From Streptomyces sp. DH24 (GTDB taxonomy: Bacteria; Actinomycetota; Actinomycetes; Streptomycetales; Streptomycetaceae), in the NCBI RefSeq assembly GCF_029813775.1, contig NZ_JARVKW010000008.1, forward strand, positions 124,001 through 188,000: DNA of 64,000 nucleotides, written 5' to 3'. Shown in pieces: positions 16,232 through 24,596 of this stretch; position 1 is the first letter of the stretch, and every line of letters begins with the position of its first letter. A model generated the notes under the pieces. That model searched no databases. It was not told where the DNA came from and was given only the letters and a program-made list of their open reading frames with translations. Position numbers and translations under genes: made by a program.

Positions 16232-17860
16232 TCAGGCCGATCCTGCCCCCTGCCGCACGGCGGGGAACGGCACGACGGCCACTGTTACGTTGTCGTGGCC
16301 CCCGCCGTCCAGGGCGTGACCGACCAGCACCTGGGCGCTGTGCAGCGGGCGGGTCGCGGCGTCGAGGGGGACGACCCGGGCCATGTCCTCGGCGGCCTCC
16401 GCGTAGTTCCACAGGCCGTCCGTGCAGACCACCACGACACCCGGCCGGTCCGGCTTGAACGAAGCGGTGTGCGGCTCCAGTTCGTACGCGTCGGCGCCGA
16501 GCCAGCCCGTGATCGCGTGGGCGCGCTCGTCGGCGTAGGCCTCGGCCTCGTTCATCAGGCCGGCGGCGACCATCTGCGCGGCCCACGAGTCGTCCTCGGT
16601 GAGGCGGGCCGGGGGCGCGCCGCGGTCCACCGGGACCCAGTAGGCGCGGCTGTCGCCGACCCAGCCGACGACGAGGAGGCCGGGCGTGACCACGGCGCCG
16701 ACCAGGGTGCAGGCCGGGGCGTTCTGGTGCGGGCCCTGCTCCAGGGCCGTCGCGGGTTCCGCCGCGAGGGAGTTGACGGCGCGTGAGGCGGCGACGATCG
16801 CCTCGTGCATGGCCTGCTGCGGGTGTGTGCCCTGCGGCAGGGCGGTGAGCAGCGCGTCGCTCGCGGCGCGGGACGCGGCGAGCGAGGCGTCGTCGGGGCG
16901 GGTCGCCGAGGAGACGCCGTCGCAGACGATCGCCACGGTGGCGGGGGAGCCGTCGGGCAGCGCGGTGCTCGCGACCGCGAAGGCGTCCTCGTTGCGGTGG
17001 TGGCGCAGGCCCCGGTCGCTCACGGCGGCCACCGGGCCGGCGTCCTGCTCCATGTGGTCGCGCTCGCGGGGCTGGGCGTGCCCGCAGTTCTCGCAGTAGC
17101 CGTCGCTGTCGACCCGCCCGGCGCGGCAGGCCACGCACACCTTGGCGGCCGGGGCCTGCGCGGCCAGGTCGGCGGCGATCCGGGGATCGGGCGCCTGGAG
17201 CGCGTACTCGTCGGGAGGGGTGGGGGTGTCCGCGTCACCGGGTCCGGCGTGCGGCACGCCTTCCTGCCCGGCGGCCGACGGAGGGCCGGACTCGCCGCCG
17301 TCCGACGGCCGGTCGAAACGGACGCCACCGGCAGACGCGGCGGACGCGGGAGCCGCCGGGGGCGGGGCAGCCGGGGCCGCGGGAGCCGCCGGGGGAGGCC
17401 CGGGTGGCGGAGGCACGGCGGCCGGCTGCGCCGCGGACCGCGCGGCACCCGGCGTCACCGACGGCGCGGGCGGCGGCGGAGACGGGGGAGGCGGGACCGA
17501 GGGGCCGGCGCCCGGCACCGGAGACGGCGGAGGCGGGACCGAAGGACCCACACCCGGCACCGGTGCGGCACCCGGCACCGGTGCGGCACCCGGCACCGAT
17601 GCGGCACCCGCACCCGGCGCAGCGGCCACGGGGGCCGCGCCCGGCGGTGGCGGCGGAACCGGCGACGCGCCGGCGCCCGGCGGCGGAGTCACCGGTGCCG
17701 CCGGCGGCGTGGACGTGCTGTTCAAGGTCACCGTCGGGTCGTCGTCCGGCCGTGTCGGTACGGCGGACAGGTCGTATCCGCACGCACCGCAGAAACGGTC
17801 GCCCGACTCGAGCGGTTCCTCGCAGCTCGGGCAGGCGGACAACTGGGGCATCTGCGACAT
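16232..17860 (-). CDS. PP2C-family Ser/Thr phosphatase with two zinc ribbons
   Basis: A 542-residue protein. The N-terminal zinc ribbon has Cys pairs at about 9/12 and 24/27. A Pro/Ala/Gly-rich linker runs to about residue 235, with a direct repeat (PSVPPPPSPVPGAG type). The second ribbon has Cys pairs at about 242/245 and 256/259. The catalytic PP2C domain (about 279-540) has RHHRNED, VCDGVSS, GDSRAYW, CTDGLWNY and GGHDNVTV, so the metal-binding Asp residues are all present. The usual DGxGG reads DGVSS. It should remove phosphate placed by the PknG-like kinase, whose gene ends three bases before this start. The ATG at 17860 is preferred; an ATG nine bases further in is possible, and no strong ribosome site is seen, so translational coupling is likely. 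Confidence 0.93.
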   Translation of the reverse strand: MSQMPQLSACPSCEEPLESGDRFCGACGYDLSAVPTRPDDDPTVTLNSTSTPPAAPVTPPPGAGASPVPPPPPGAAPVAAAPGAGAASVPGAAPVPGAAPVPGVGPSVPPPPSPVPGAGPSVPPPPSPPPPAPSVTPGAARSAAQPAAVPPPPGPPPAAPAAPAAPPPAAPASAASAGGVRFDRPSDGGESGPPSAAGQEGVPHAGPGDADTPTPPDEYALQAPDPRIAADLAAQAPAAKVCVACRAGRVDSDGYCENCGHAQPRERDHMEQDAGPVAAVSDRGLRHHRNEDAFAVASTALPDGSPATVAIVCDGVSSATRPDDASLAASRAASDALLTALPQGTHPQQAMHEAIVAASRAVNSLAAEPATALEQGPHQNAPACTLVGAVVTPGLLVVGWVGDSRAYWVPVDRGAPPARLTEDDSWAAQMVAAGLMNEAEAYADERAHAITGWLGADAYELEPHTASFKPDRPGVVVVCTDGLWNYAEAAEDMARVVPLDAATRPLHSAQVLVGHALDGGGHDNVTVAVVPFPAVRQGAGSA

Positions 17861-17863
17861 CAA

Positions 17864-20449
17864 CTACACCCACGTCCGGGGGCGGTAACGGTTGGCTCGT
17901 TCCACCAGGTCGATCCTCTCCTCGCCGCCTCGCGCGAGCCGGGCCAGCATGCGGTACGAGCGCTCCAGACCGAAGCGCAGGCCCCGCTCGTCCAGCTCGC
18001 TGCCGAGCAGCACTCGCCGGGCGGCCGGGGCGGAACCCTGGCCACCGGAGAGTACCCAGTCCAGGGCGCAACCGAGGACTTCCACCGACAACTGCTCGCG
18101 GCGCGCCGGGTCGAGCCCGTACGCGTCCAGCGCCTCGACCTGCCCGGCGGCGGCCGACAGGTCGTCCAGGAACGGTACGTCACCGGCGGTGGCCGTCCGT
18201 TGCCGCAGCCGGGCCCGCACGGCCGCCACCCGGGCCGCCGTGTAGTGGATGGACGACTCCGGCACCGACTCCAGCGTCCGCACGGCGCCGCGCCGGTCCC
18301 CGGCCGCGAGCCGCACGCGCGCGAGGCCGAACGCGGCGCTCACACAGCTCGGGTCGGTCGCCCACACCAGGCGGTAGTACTCGGCGGCGTTGTCCAACTG
18401 CCCCAGCACCTCCGCGCACAGGCCCAGGGCCAGCTTCGGCGCGGGCTCGCCCGGGAAGGCGTCGTACACCGCGTCGAAGGCCAGCGCGGCGCCCTCGTGG
18501 TCGCCGGTGACCAGCGAGGCCACGCCCCGGTACCAGACGACCCGCCAGTCGTCGGGCCGTTCCTCCTCCACGTGCCGCAGGGCCTCCAGCGCGGTGTAGG
18601 AGTCGCCGTGCTCCAGCCAGGCGCGGATCTGCCGCAGGCGGGTCTCGACGGACGGCGACGGCGCCGCCGCCAGCGCGCCCAGCAGCTCGCCCGGCGCGGA
18701 CGTCATCAGGCCCGCCAGGAAACCGGCGTTGGGGTCGGACGGGTCGACCCGCGGCACCGGCAGCGCGAGCCCGGCGGCGGGCGTGGCGACGGGCTTGACG
18801 AGGCTCGGGGCAGCGGCGGGCGCGGGCGCGGCGGCCCCGCCGGGCACGGAAGCGGGCGGCGCGGACACCGTCGTCCTGCCTCTGCCTCTGCCTCTGCTTA
18901 CACGTCTGCCTCGGCCGTTCGTCGTCCGCGCGCCCAGCCGGGACACCTCGCCGTCCAGCTTTGGGAACAACTCGCTGTCGGTCACCTTCAGTTCGGGACC
19001 GAACAGCGTCGACAGCGCGGGCCGGGCGCGGCCCGTCTGCAGGGACACGATCTCCCGCAGCACACCCGTCAGCTGCTCGGCCATCTCCTGCGCGGAGGCG
19101 AACCGGCGCGCCGGATCGGGGTCCGTGGCCCGCACCAGCAGCCGGTAGAACGACTCGTACTGCCGGAAGACCTCGATGTGGTCCGGGTCGGGCAGCGAGT
19201 CGACGAAGACGTTCGTGCAGCCCTGGAAGTCGAAGGTGAGGACGGCGAGCGTGCGGCCCACCGTGTACAGGTCGGACGCCACCGACGGGCCGACCTCCGC
19301 CACCTCCGGCGCCTGGTAGCCCACCGTGCCGTAGATGGCCGACTCGTCGTCGTCCATCCTGCGCACCGCGCCCATGTCGATCAGCTTCAGCTGGTCCTCG
19401 GTCTGGATGGCGTTGTCGACCTTGAAGTCGCAGTACAGCAGGTTGCGGCTGTGCAGATGGCCGAGCGCCTCCAGGGCCTCGATGCCGTACGCGCAGGCCT
19501 GCTCCACCGGCAGCGGGTCGCGCCGGCCCTGCGGGCTGCGGCGGGCGTTGGCGATCTCCTTCAGCGACTTGCCGCCGACGTACTCCATGACGATGTAGCC
19601 GTCGAGGGAGCCGGTGCGCTGGTCGAGATGCTCCACGAAGTTGTAGATCCGCACGATGTTGGCGTGCTCGATCTCCGCGAGGAACCGCCGCTCGGAGATC
19701 GCCGCCGCCATGGCGTCCTGGTCGCCGGTGTCGAGCAGGCCCTTGAGGACCACCCACCGGTCGGAGACCGCGCGGTCCACGGCGAGGTAGATCCAGCCGA
19801 GCCCGCCGTGCGCGAGACAGCCCACCACCTCGTACTGGCCGTGCACCACGTCACCGGCCCGCAGCTTCGGCACGAACGAGTACGGGTGGCCGCACTTGGT
19901 GCAGAAGCCCTCCGTGCGCCCCGACCGGTCGCCACGGGCCCGCCCGACCGGCGCACCGCAGTCCGAACGCGAGCAGAACCGCTTGCGCTCGGGCACCTCC
20001 GGGTCGTCCAGCACCATCGCGCGCGGGTCGGGCCGCGGGATCGGCGGCACCTGCACCAGACCGGCGCCGAGCCGGCCCCGCGAGGACGAACCGGCCGCGG
20101 AACCGGAGCTGCGCACCGACACCGAACGGCCGGTCGACCGCCCCGACCGGGAACGCGACAGCCGGCCCGACACCGAACGCCGCGACCTCGACGACTGCGA
20201 CGACGTACGGGAGCTGCGGCTGCCGGAGCGTGACCGGCCGCTGCCCGAGGAGCCCTTGGAGTTCCGCGCACCGACCGTGACCCCGGTCGGCGCCGAGCCC
20301 ACCAGGCCGGTCGAGGAGACCACCGGCGCCAGACCGCACGTGTCGCAGTACAGCTCGCCGCCGCCCACGTCCTCGTACGCGCCCTCGCAGCCGGGCCGTT
20401 GACAGCTCTGCCCGGCCGGACTCCCCGCCCGGTTCCCCGCCCCGCTCAT
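17864..20449 (-). CDS. pknG: PknG-like Ser/Thr protein kinase with zinc ribbons and TPR tail
   Basis: An 861-residue cytosolic kinase. Order of parts: zinc ribbon 1 (Cys at about 16, 21, 35, 38); an Arg/Ser-rich stretch (about 64-125); ribbon 2 (Cys about 159, 164, 183, 186), matching the rubredoxin-like element of PknG; kinase domain (about 206-480); and TPR-like helices to the end. The catalytic Lys is in VVLKGL (about 236). The catalytic loop reads LLYCDFKVDN instead of HRD, and the metal motif is LIDMGAV instead of DFG, both as in the PknG group. Mycobacterial PknG phosphorylates GarA in response to amino-acid supply. The ATG at 20449 was chosen because of a GGAGG site; longer in-frame starts read into the previous gene. 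Confidence 0.94.
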   Translation of the reverse strand: MSGAGNRAGSPAGQSCQRPGCEGAYEDVGGGELYCDTCGLAPVVSSTGLVGSAPTGVTVGARNSKGSSGSGRSRSGSRSSRTSSQSSRSRRSVSGRLSRSRSGRSTGRSVSVRSSGSAAGSSSRGRLGAGLVQVPPIPRPDPRAMVLDDPEVPERKRFCSRSDCGAPVGRARGDRSGRTEGFCTKCGHPYSFVPKLRAGDVVHGQYEVVGCLAHGGLGWIYLAVDRAVSDRWVVLKGLLDTGDQDAMAAAISERRFLAEIEHANIVRIYNFVEHLDQRTGSLDGYIVMEYVGGKSLKEIANARRSPQGRRDPLPVEQACAYGIEALEALGHLHSRNLLYCDFKVDNAIQTEDQLKLIDMGAVRRMDDDESAIYGTVGYQAPEVAEVGPSVASDLYTVGRTLAVLTFDFQGCTNVFVDSLPDPDHIEVFRQYESFYRLLVRATDPDPARRFASAQEMAEQLTGVLREIVSLQTGRARPALSTLFGPELKVTDSELFPKLDGEVSRLGARTTNGRGRRVSRGRGRGRTTVSAPPASVPGGAAAPAPAAAPSLVKPVATPAAGLALPVPRVDPSDPNAGFLAGLMTSAPGELLGALAAAPSPSVETRLRQIRAWLEHGDSYTALEALRHVEEERPDDWRVVWYRGVASLVTGDHEGAALAFDAVYDAFPGEPAPKLALGLCAEVLGQLDNAAEYYRLVWATDPSCVSAAFGLARVRLAAGDRRGAVRTLESVPESSIHYTAARVAAVRARLRQRTATAGDVPFLDDLSAAAGQVEALDAYGLDPARREQLSVEVLGCALDWVLSGGQGSAPAARRVLLGSELDERGLRFGLERSYRMLARLARGGEERIDLVERANRYRPRTWV

Positions 20450-20471
20450 CCCGCCGCCTCCCCCTGCTCGC

Positions 20472-21806
20472 TCACGCGCCCGCCCCCCTGTGGTCCTCGG
20501 ACCCGCCCTGACCGGGCACCCGCGCGGCACCGCCGAGCAGATCGGCCGCCGCGTGCTGGTAGCGCAGCACCGCCTGCTCGGCGACCCGCAGGTCGCAGGG
20601 CGCGCTCCACAGCATGCGGCGGGCCTTCTCGTACTTCTCGACCAGCTCGGGGTCCTCCGCCAGGCCGTGCCGGGCGACCTTCGCCTTGTACGCGTCGAGA
20701 CGGCCGCGCAGCTCGGCGCGTATCGCCAGGGGCGCGGTGACCGCGGTCAACGACTCGCGGGCGCGCAGCAGTTCGTCCTCCGCCTTCTCCTCCAGGGACT
20801 CCAGCAGCGGCGACAGGCGGTGCCACTGGGCGTTCCTGCGGTACTCGGCGGCCGTCGCCAGCTGCTCCTGGAGCACCGTCGGCGGGCCGCTCACCACCGG
20901 CACCTCCGTCGCGGCGATCTTCGCCAGGACCTCGCCGCGCGCGGTGCGGGCCTCGGCGAGCGTGCGGTCGGCGCGGGACAGCAGGTCCCGCAGCCGTACG
21001 ATCCGCACCTCCGCGTCCTTGCGGACCTCCAGCACGGCGTCGATCTCGCGGCGCACGTCCTCCAGCGCGCGTGCCTCACGGTCGTACACGGTGGTGTCCG
21101 GCCTGCCGCCGCCCGGCGCCGAACTGCCCTCGGCGGGCTTCCAGAACGCCAGCGGGTCCGACACCACCTCCTCGCGCAGCCGCGTCAGCGTGCGCGTGAT
21201 GCGCTCCAGGTCGTCGCCCGCCGGGTGCTCGCCGGGGCGTACGCCGACGGAGTGCGCGAGCTGCCGGGTGCGCTGGAGTTCGGCGGCGAGCAAATCGATC
21301 CGGGCCGGCAGCGCCGACCAGACCGCGTCGGCGGCGACGACCATGTCCAGGGAGCTCGCGTACAGCTCGTTCATGCGGTCCACGAGCGTGGTGAGCGAGT
21401 ACCGCTCGGTGAGCCGGCCAGGACCGCCGTCCGGCGCGGGCGCGTTGGCGGTCGCCGTGGCGCTGCCCGCGAGCGTGACCGACTCGCCGCTCAGCAGCTC
21501 GGTCAGCTCCGCCAGGTCCTCGCGGCTGGACCAGCGGCGGCGGGCGCGGATCTCACGGGCGGTGCGCAGCGCGCCCGCGTACGCGTCGAAGTACGTCCAC
21601 AGCAGCGTGATGGCCGCCTCGGTGGCCGCCCAGCGTTCCTTGGTGACGCCGGTGAGGTCGGCTCCTTCGAGGAGTCTGCGGCCCGCGTGGTCCTGGAGGG
21701 CGAGCAGTGAGGTCTCGATCGCCTCGTGCTCCGCGCCGAGCCGCGCCAGCGCACGGTCCACCTCGTCCCGGTCCATTACCGGCCCGGTGGGTCCCGTGAC
21801 GCCCAT
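20472..21806 (-). CDS. Helical coiled-coil protein of the PknG-type operon
   Basis: A 444-residue protein with no signal peptide or membrane segment. It is mostly charged amphipathic helix: about residues 15-110, then 150-225, and a long Arg/Glu/Leu-rich block from about 240 to 420 with heptad-like spacing. A low-complexity Ala/Gly/Pro gap lies near 115-130. It is not assigned to a named family. It sits between the amino-acid-binding protein and the kinase, 22 bases before the kinase start, in a place with no counterpart in the mycobacterial glnX-glnH-pknG locus as I know it. It may therefore connect receptor and kinase; that is inference from position. The start ATG follows a GAGAGGTG site at good spacing. 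Confidence 0.85.
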   Translation of the reverse strand: MGVTGPTGPVMDRDEVDRALARLGAEHEAIETSLLALQDHAGRRLLEGADLTGVTKERWAATEAAITLLWTYFDAYAGALRTAREIRARRRWSSREDLAELTELLSGESVTLAGSATATANAPAPDGGPGRLTERYSLTTLVDRMNELYASSLDMVVAADAVWSALPARIDLLAAELQRTRQLAHSVGVRPGEHPAGDDLERITRTLTRLREEVVSDPLAFWKPAEGSSAPGGGRPDTTVYDREARALEDVRREIDAVLEVRKDAEVRIVRLRDLLSRADRTLAEARTARGEVLAKIAATEVPVVSGPPTVLQEQLATAAEYRRNAQWHRLSPLLESLEEKAEDELLRARESLTAVTAPLAIRAELRGRLDAYKAKVARHGLAEDPELVEKYEKARRMLWSAPCDLRVAEQAVLRYQHAAADLLGGAARVPGQGGSEDHRGAGA

Positions 21807-21865
21807 CGATCACCTCTCGCTGCTGTAGTTGACTGGCGGTTGTTCCTCGGTCCGTGGGCGTGCCG

Positions 21866-22912
21866 TCAGCTCGGACGCCGGTACTGCGGGGCCGGCGGTT
21901 CCGACTTCGCCGAGTCCTCCTCCAGTGTCGCCGACAGCCACCTGTCGTAGGACGCCTGCCATCCGTTCGAGGTGTCCTTGCGGTAGTCCACGAGGATCTG
22001 GTTGACGCGGCGGACCAGATCGTCGGCGTCCTTCTTCATCGCGACGCCGTAGTACTCGGTGGTGAACGCGTCGCCCTTCAGCTCCACCGTCGGGTCCTGC
22101 GCCGCCTGGCTCGCCGCGAGCGCGCCGTCGGTCACCACCGCGTCGGCCTCGCCGAGTTGCAGCCGCACCAGGCAGTCCAGCTGGTTGGGGACGGTGGTGG
22201 AGATGTCGGCGGAGGCCGGCAGCTCGCCCGTCTCGCGCCCCTGCTCCAGCGTCGAGTACGCGGTGGAGCCCGCCGCCGTGCAGATCCGGCGGCCCGCGAG
22301 CGAGTCGTCGTAGCCCGTGACGGGCGACGATCTGGGGGCCAGGACCTGCTGGCCCGTCTTGAAGTAGGGCGCGGAGAAGGCGACGTCCTGGATGCGCGCG
22401 CAGTTGATCGTCATGGTGCGCACGACCATGTCGACGCGGCCGTCCTGGATCGCCGGGATGCGCTGGTCCGTCGGTATGGCCTTGAACTGCACCGCGTCGG
22501 CGTCGCCGAGGATGTCCCGCGCGATGCGGTGCACCAGGTCGATGTCGAAGCCCTCCAGGTCGCCGGACCTGCCCCGGTTGGGGTTGCGGTAACCCCAGCC
22601 GTAGCTGTTCTGGTCGACGCCGACGACCAGCTTGCGCTTCTCGCCCTGCCGGTTCTTGATCGCGTCGATCGTCGGGCCGTCCGCGTCCGACGGGGACAGC
22701 GTCTGCTTCTCCGGGTCCGTGCAGTCGTCCGCCGCCCGGATGCGGCTGCCGTGGGCCACGCCGGAACCGCCGGTGGCCGTCCCGCCGTCCTCGCCGGTCC
22801 GCCCGACGTGCGGCAGCAGCAGCGCGAAGACGACCGTCAGGGCGCAGACGACCGCCATCGCACCCACCCCGCCCCAGCCCTTGAGGCCGGCCCGCAGACG
22901 TCGCGCACGCAT
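21866..22912 (-). CDS. GlnH-like extracellular amino-acid-binding protein (SBP family 3), membrane-anchored
   Basis: A 348-residue protein. A positively charged start (MRARRLRAGLK) leads into one hydrophobic segment (about residues 14-36), followed by a Gly/Thr-rich linker and a type 3 solute-binding domain (about 75-335). The domain has VVGVDQNSYGWG, LEGFDIDLVHRIA, DMVVRTMTINCARIQDVAFSAPY and the hinge-side DAVVTDGALAA, as in glutamate/glutamine-binding proteins. In mycobacteria GlnH is a lipoprotein that passes the aspartate/glutamate signal to GlnX and PknG. Here there is no convincing lipobox, so anchoring seems to be by an uncleaved helix. No transporter permease or ATPase lies nearby, supporting a sensing role. 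ATG 22912 is preferred over a GTG at 22930 that overlaps the previous stop. Confidence 0.9.
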   Translation of the reverse strand: MRARRLRAGLKGWGGVGAMAVVCALTVVFALLLPHVGRTGEDGGTATGGSGVAHGSRIRAADDCTDPEKQTLSPSDADGPTIDAIKNRQGEKRKLVVGVDQNSYGWGYRNPNRGRSGDLEGFDIDLVHRIARDILGDADAVQFKAIPTDQRIPAIQDGRVDMVVRTMTINCARIQDVAFSAPYFKTGQQVLAPRSSPVTGYDDSLAGRRICTAAGSTAYSTLEQGRETGELPASADISTTVPNQLDCLVRLQLGEADAVVTDGALAASQAAQDPTVELKGDAFTTEYYGVAMKKDADDLVRRVNQILVDYRKDTSNGWQASYDRWLSATLEEDSAKSEPPAPQYRRPS

Positions 22913-22926
22913 CGTCACGCCCCCTT

Positions 22927-24378
22927 TCACCGGTACTCCGACAGCCTGCGGCCGATGCCCAGCACGGCCCCCGCCGCGCCGAGCACGGCGAGCGCGCCGG
23001 CGCCCACCGGCAGGCCCGCCAGCGCGTCCAGGCCGTCACCGGCCGCCGACCTGAACTCTTCCGTCTCGTGGCCGAGGGCCCGGGCGAGGTTGGCGTCCAC
23101 GCTGTCGAAGCACTCGCCGGTCGCGTCCTTCGCGCCGATCACCTTGTCCAGCGCCGCGTCGTAGTTGCCGTTCTCGTCCTGCTCGCGGGCGGCGGCGTGG
23201 CGCTTGTGCCACTCCGCCATGTTGCCCACGGCCGTCGCCACCGGCTGTTCGCCCGAGCGGTCGTCCGCGAGGCGCCGCGCCTCGGCCAGGCCCTTGCCGA
23301 GGACGCCCATCTCCGTGCGGAAGTCGTGGTCGTAGGCGTCGAACGTCTCCGCGCCGACCCTGACCGTCTCCGCGCCGCGCGCCACCAGCGTCAGGTTCTC
23401 GTTGCCGCGGGCCTTGAGGGAGGCGATGCGGGCGTCGTGCAGCACGTTCAGGGAGCGGACGCCGTGGTCGTAGGAGTCGTCGAGGGAGGCACGGGCGACG
23501 GTGTGGCCGACGACCAGCCACAGCAGGGCCACCGTCGCGGTGGCCGTGGCCGCGACCAGGCCGTGGTTCAGGACGCGGTGGGTGCGGCGGTAGGTGCGGT
23601 GCTGGGCCCAGGCGAGGGCGGCCAGCGCGGTCACGCCGAGCCCGATCGCCGCCCACGGGTAGGGGGTGGCGTGCGCGTAGTCCGCCCGCAGGCGCTGGTT
23701 CTCCCTCGTGTAGAGGTCCTCCGCCGCCGGGAGCATCTGCTTCTGCATCTTCTCGTTGGCGTACCGGAGGTAGGCGCCGCCGACCGGGAAGCCCTGGCGG
23801 TTGTACGTCCTGGCCCGCTCCACGAGGCCCTTGTACTCGGGCAGGAGGCGGTTGAGGCGGGCGATCGTCCGCGCGGAGGGGGAGCCGGGCTCCGAGTTCG
23901 CCGCGGCGCCCACGAGTTTGTCGGCCGCCGTGCGGATGTCCTTCTCGTAGCGGTCGCGGGAGGCCTTGGTCTCCTGGCCGCCGGCGAGGAAGCCGCTGGA
24001 GGCGGCGGTGTTGGCGTCGGCGAGGGAGCGGTAGATGTCGGCCGCGTCGGAGCTGAGGGGCTGGCTGCGGTTGAGGACGGCGTCGGCGGCGGAGGCGCGG
24101 TCGTCGGTCTGCCAGGCGGTGACCGCGCCGAAGGCGACGACGAGGACGGCGAGCACGGCGCCGATGACGCGCAGTCGGCCGGGTTCGGTGGTCGCGGCCG
24201 CGCGGAGGCGGTCCGCGCCCTCGACGAAGGCGGTGCGGCGGCGGGCGGTGGGGGTGAGGTGGCCGCCCGGGGTGCCGGTGCGCTGGGGAGGGACGGCCGG
24301 CAGGGTGGGCGCGCCGGCGGCGCGGTCCGGGTGTGCCGGGCCCGGTGGTGCCGTGCCGTTCGTCGGCGGCTGCGTCAC
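22927..24378 (-). CDS. GlnX-like four-helix membrane sensor
   Basis: A 483-residue membrane protein. After a Pro-rich cytoplasmic start, TM1 lies at about residues 70-92, with an extracytoplasmic helical domain to about 235. TM2 is at about 238-258 and TM3 at about 274-294. A second external helical domain (about 295-450) and TM4 (about 452-475) complete it. The doubled helical external regions resemble the four-helix sensor domains of chemoreceptor-like proteins and the layout of mycobacterial GlnX. It is the first gene of the operon and overlaps or abuts glnH. The GTG start has a strong GGGAGGT site. The promoter of the whole signalling operon should lie in the 218 bases upstream. Identity rests on gene order and topology rather than a catalytic motif. 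Confidence 0.82.
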   Translation of the reverse strand: MTQPPTNGTAPPGPAHPDRAAGAPTLPAVPPQRTGTPGGHLTPTARRRTAFVEGADRLRAAATTEPGRLRVIGAVLAVLVVAFGAVTAWQTDDRASAADAVLNRSQPLSSDAADIYRSLADANTAASSGFLAGGQETKASRDRYEKDIRTAADKLVGAAANSEPGSPSARTIARLNRLLPEYKGLVERARTYNRQGFPVGGAYLRYANEKMQKQMLPAAEDLYTRENQRLRADYAHATPYPWAAIGLGVTALAALAWAQHRTYRRTHRVLNHGLVAATATATVALLWLVVGHTVARASLDDSYDHGVRSLNVLHDARIASLKARGNENLTLVARGAETVRVGAETFDAYDHDFRTEMGVLGKGLAEARRLADDRSGEQPVATAVGNMAEWHKRHAAAREQDENGNYDAALDKVIGAKDATGECFDSVDANLARALGHETEEFRSAAGDGLDALAGLPVGAGALAVLGAAGAVLGIGRRLSEYR

Positions 24379-24596
24379 TGCTGACCTCCCCCATGGTCAT
24401 CCGTCGCGGCAAGTATCGCTGCCGGGACCGGCATCCGCACCGGGCTTCACTGGATCTTGTGCGGATCGCAGCGCGGTTCCCCCGTGGATTCGGTGGGGCC
24501 CCCGTCACGAATACGCCGGGGGAAGCCGTTCGGTTCCACCGGCGGACCCGCGCCGACGTCCGGCCCGGCCTCCTCCGGCCGCCGGCGCGCGCGGTG

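Noticed and set aside
16805..20233. Long rightward open frame (over 1100 codons) opposite the kinase and phosphatase genes
   Set aside because: It is the mirror of genuine leftward genes in very GC-rich DNA. Its translation is Arg/Gly/His/Gln-rich without domains and has no ribosome site.
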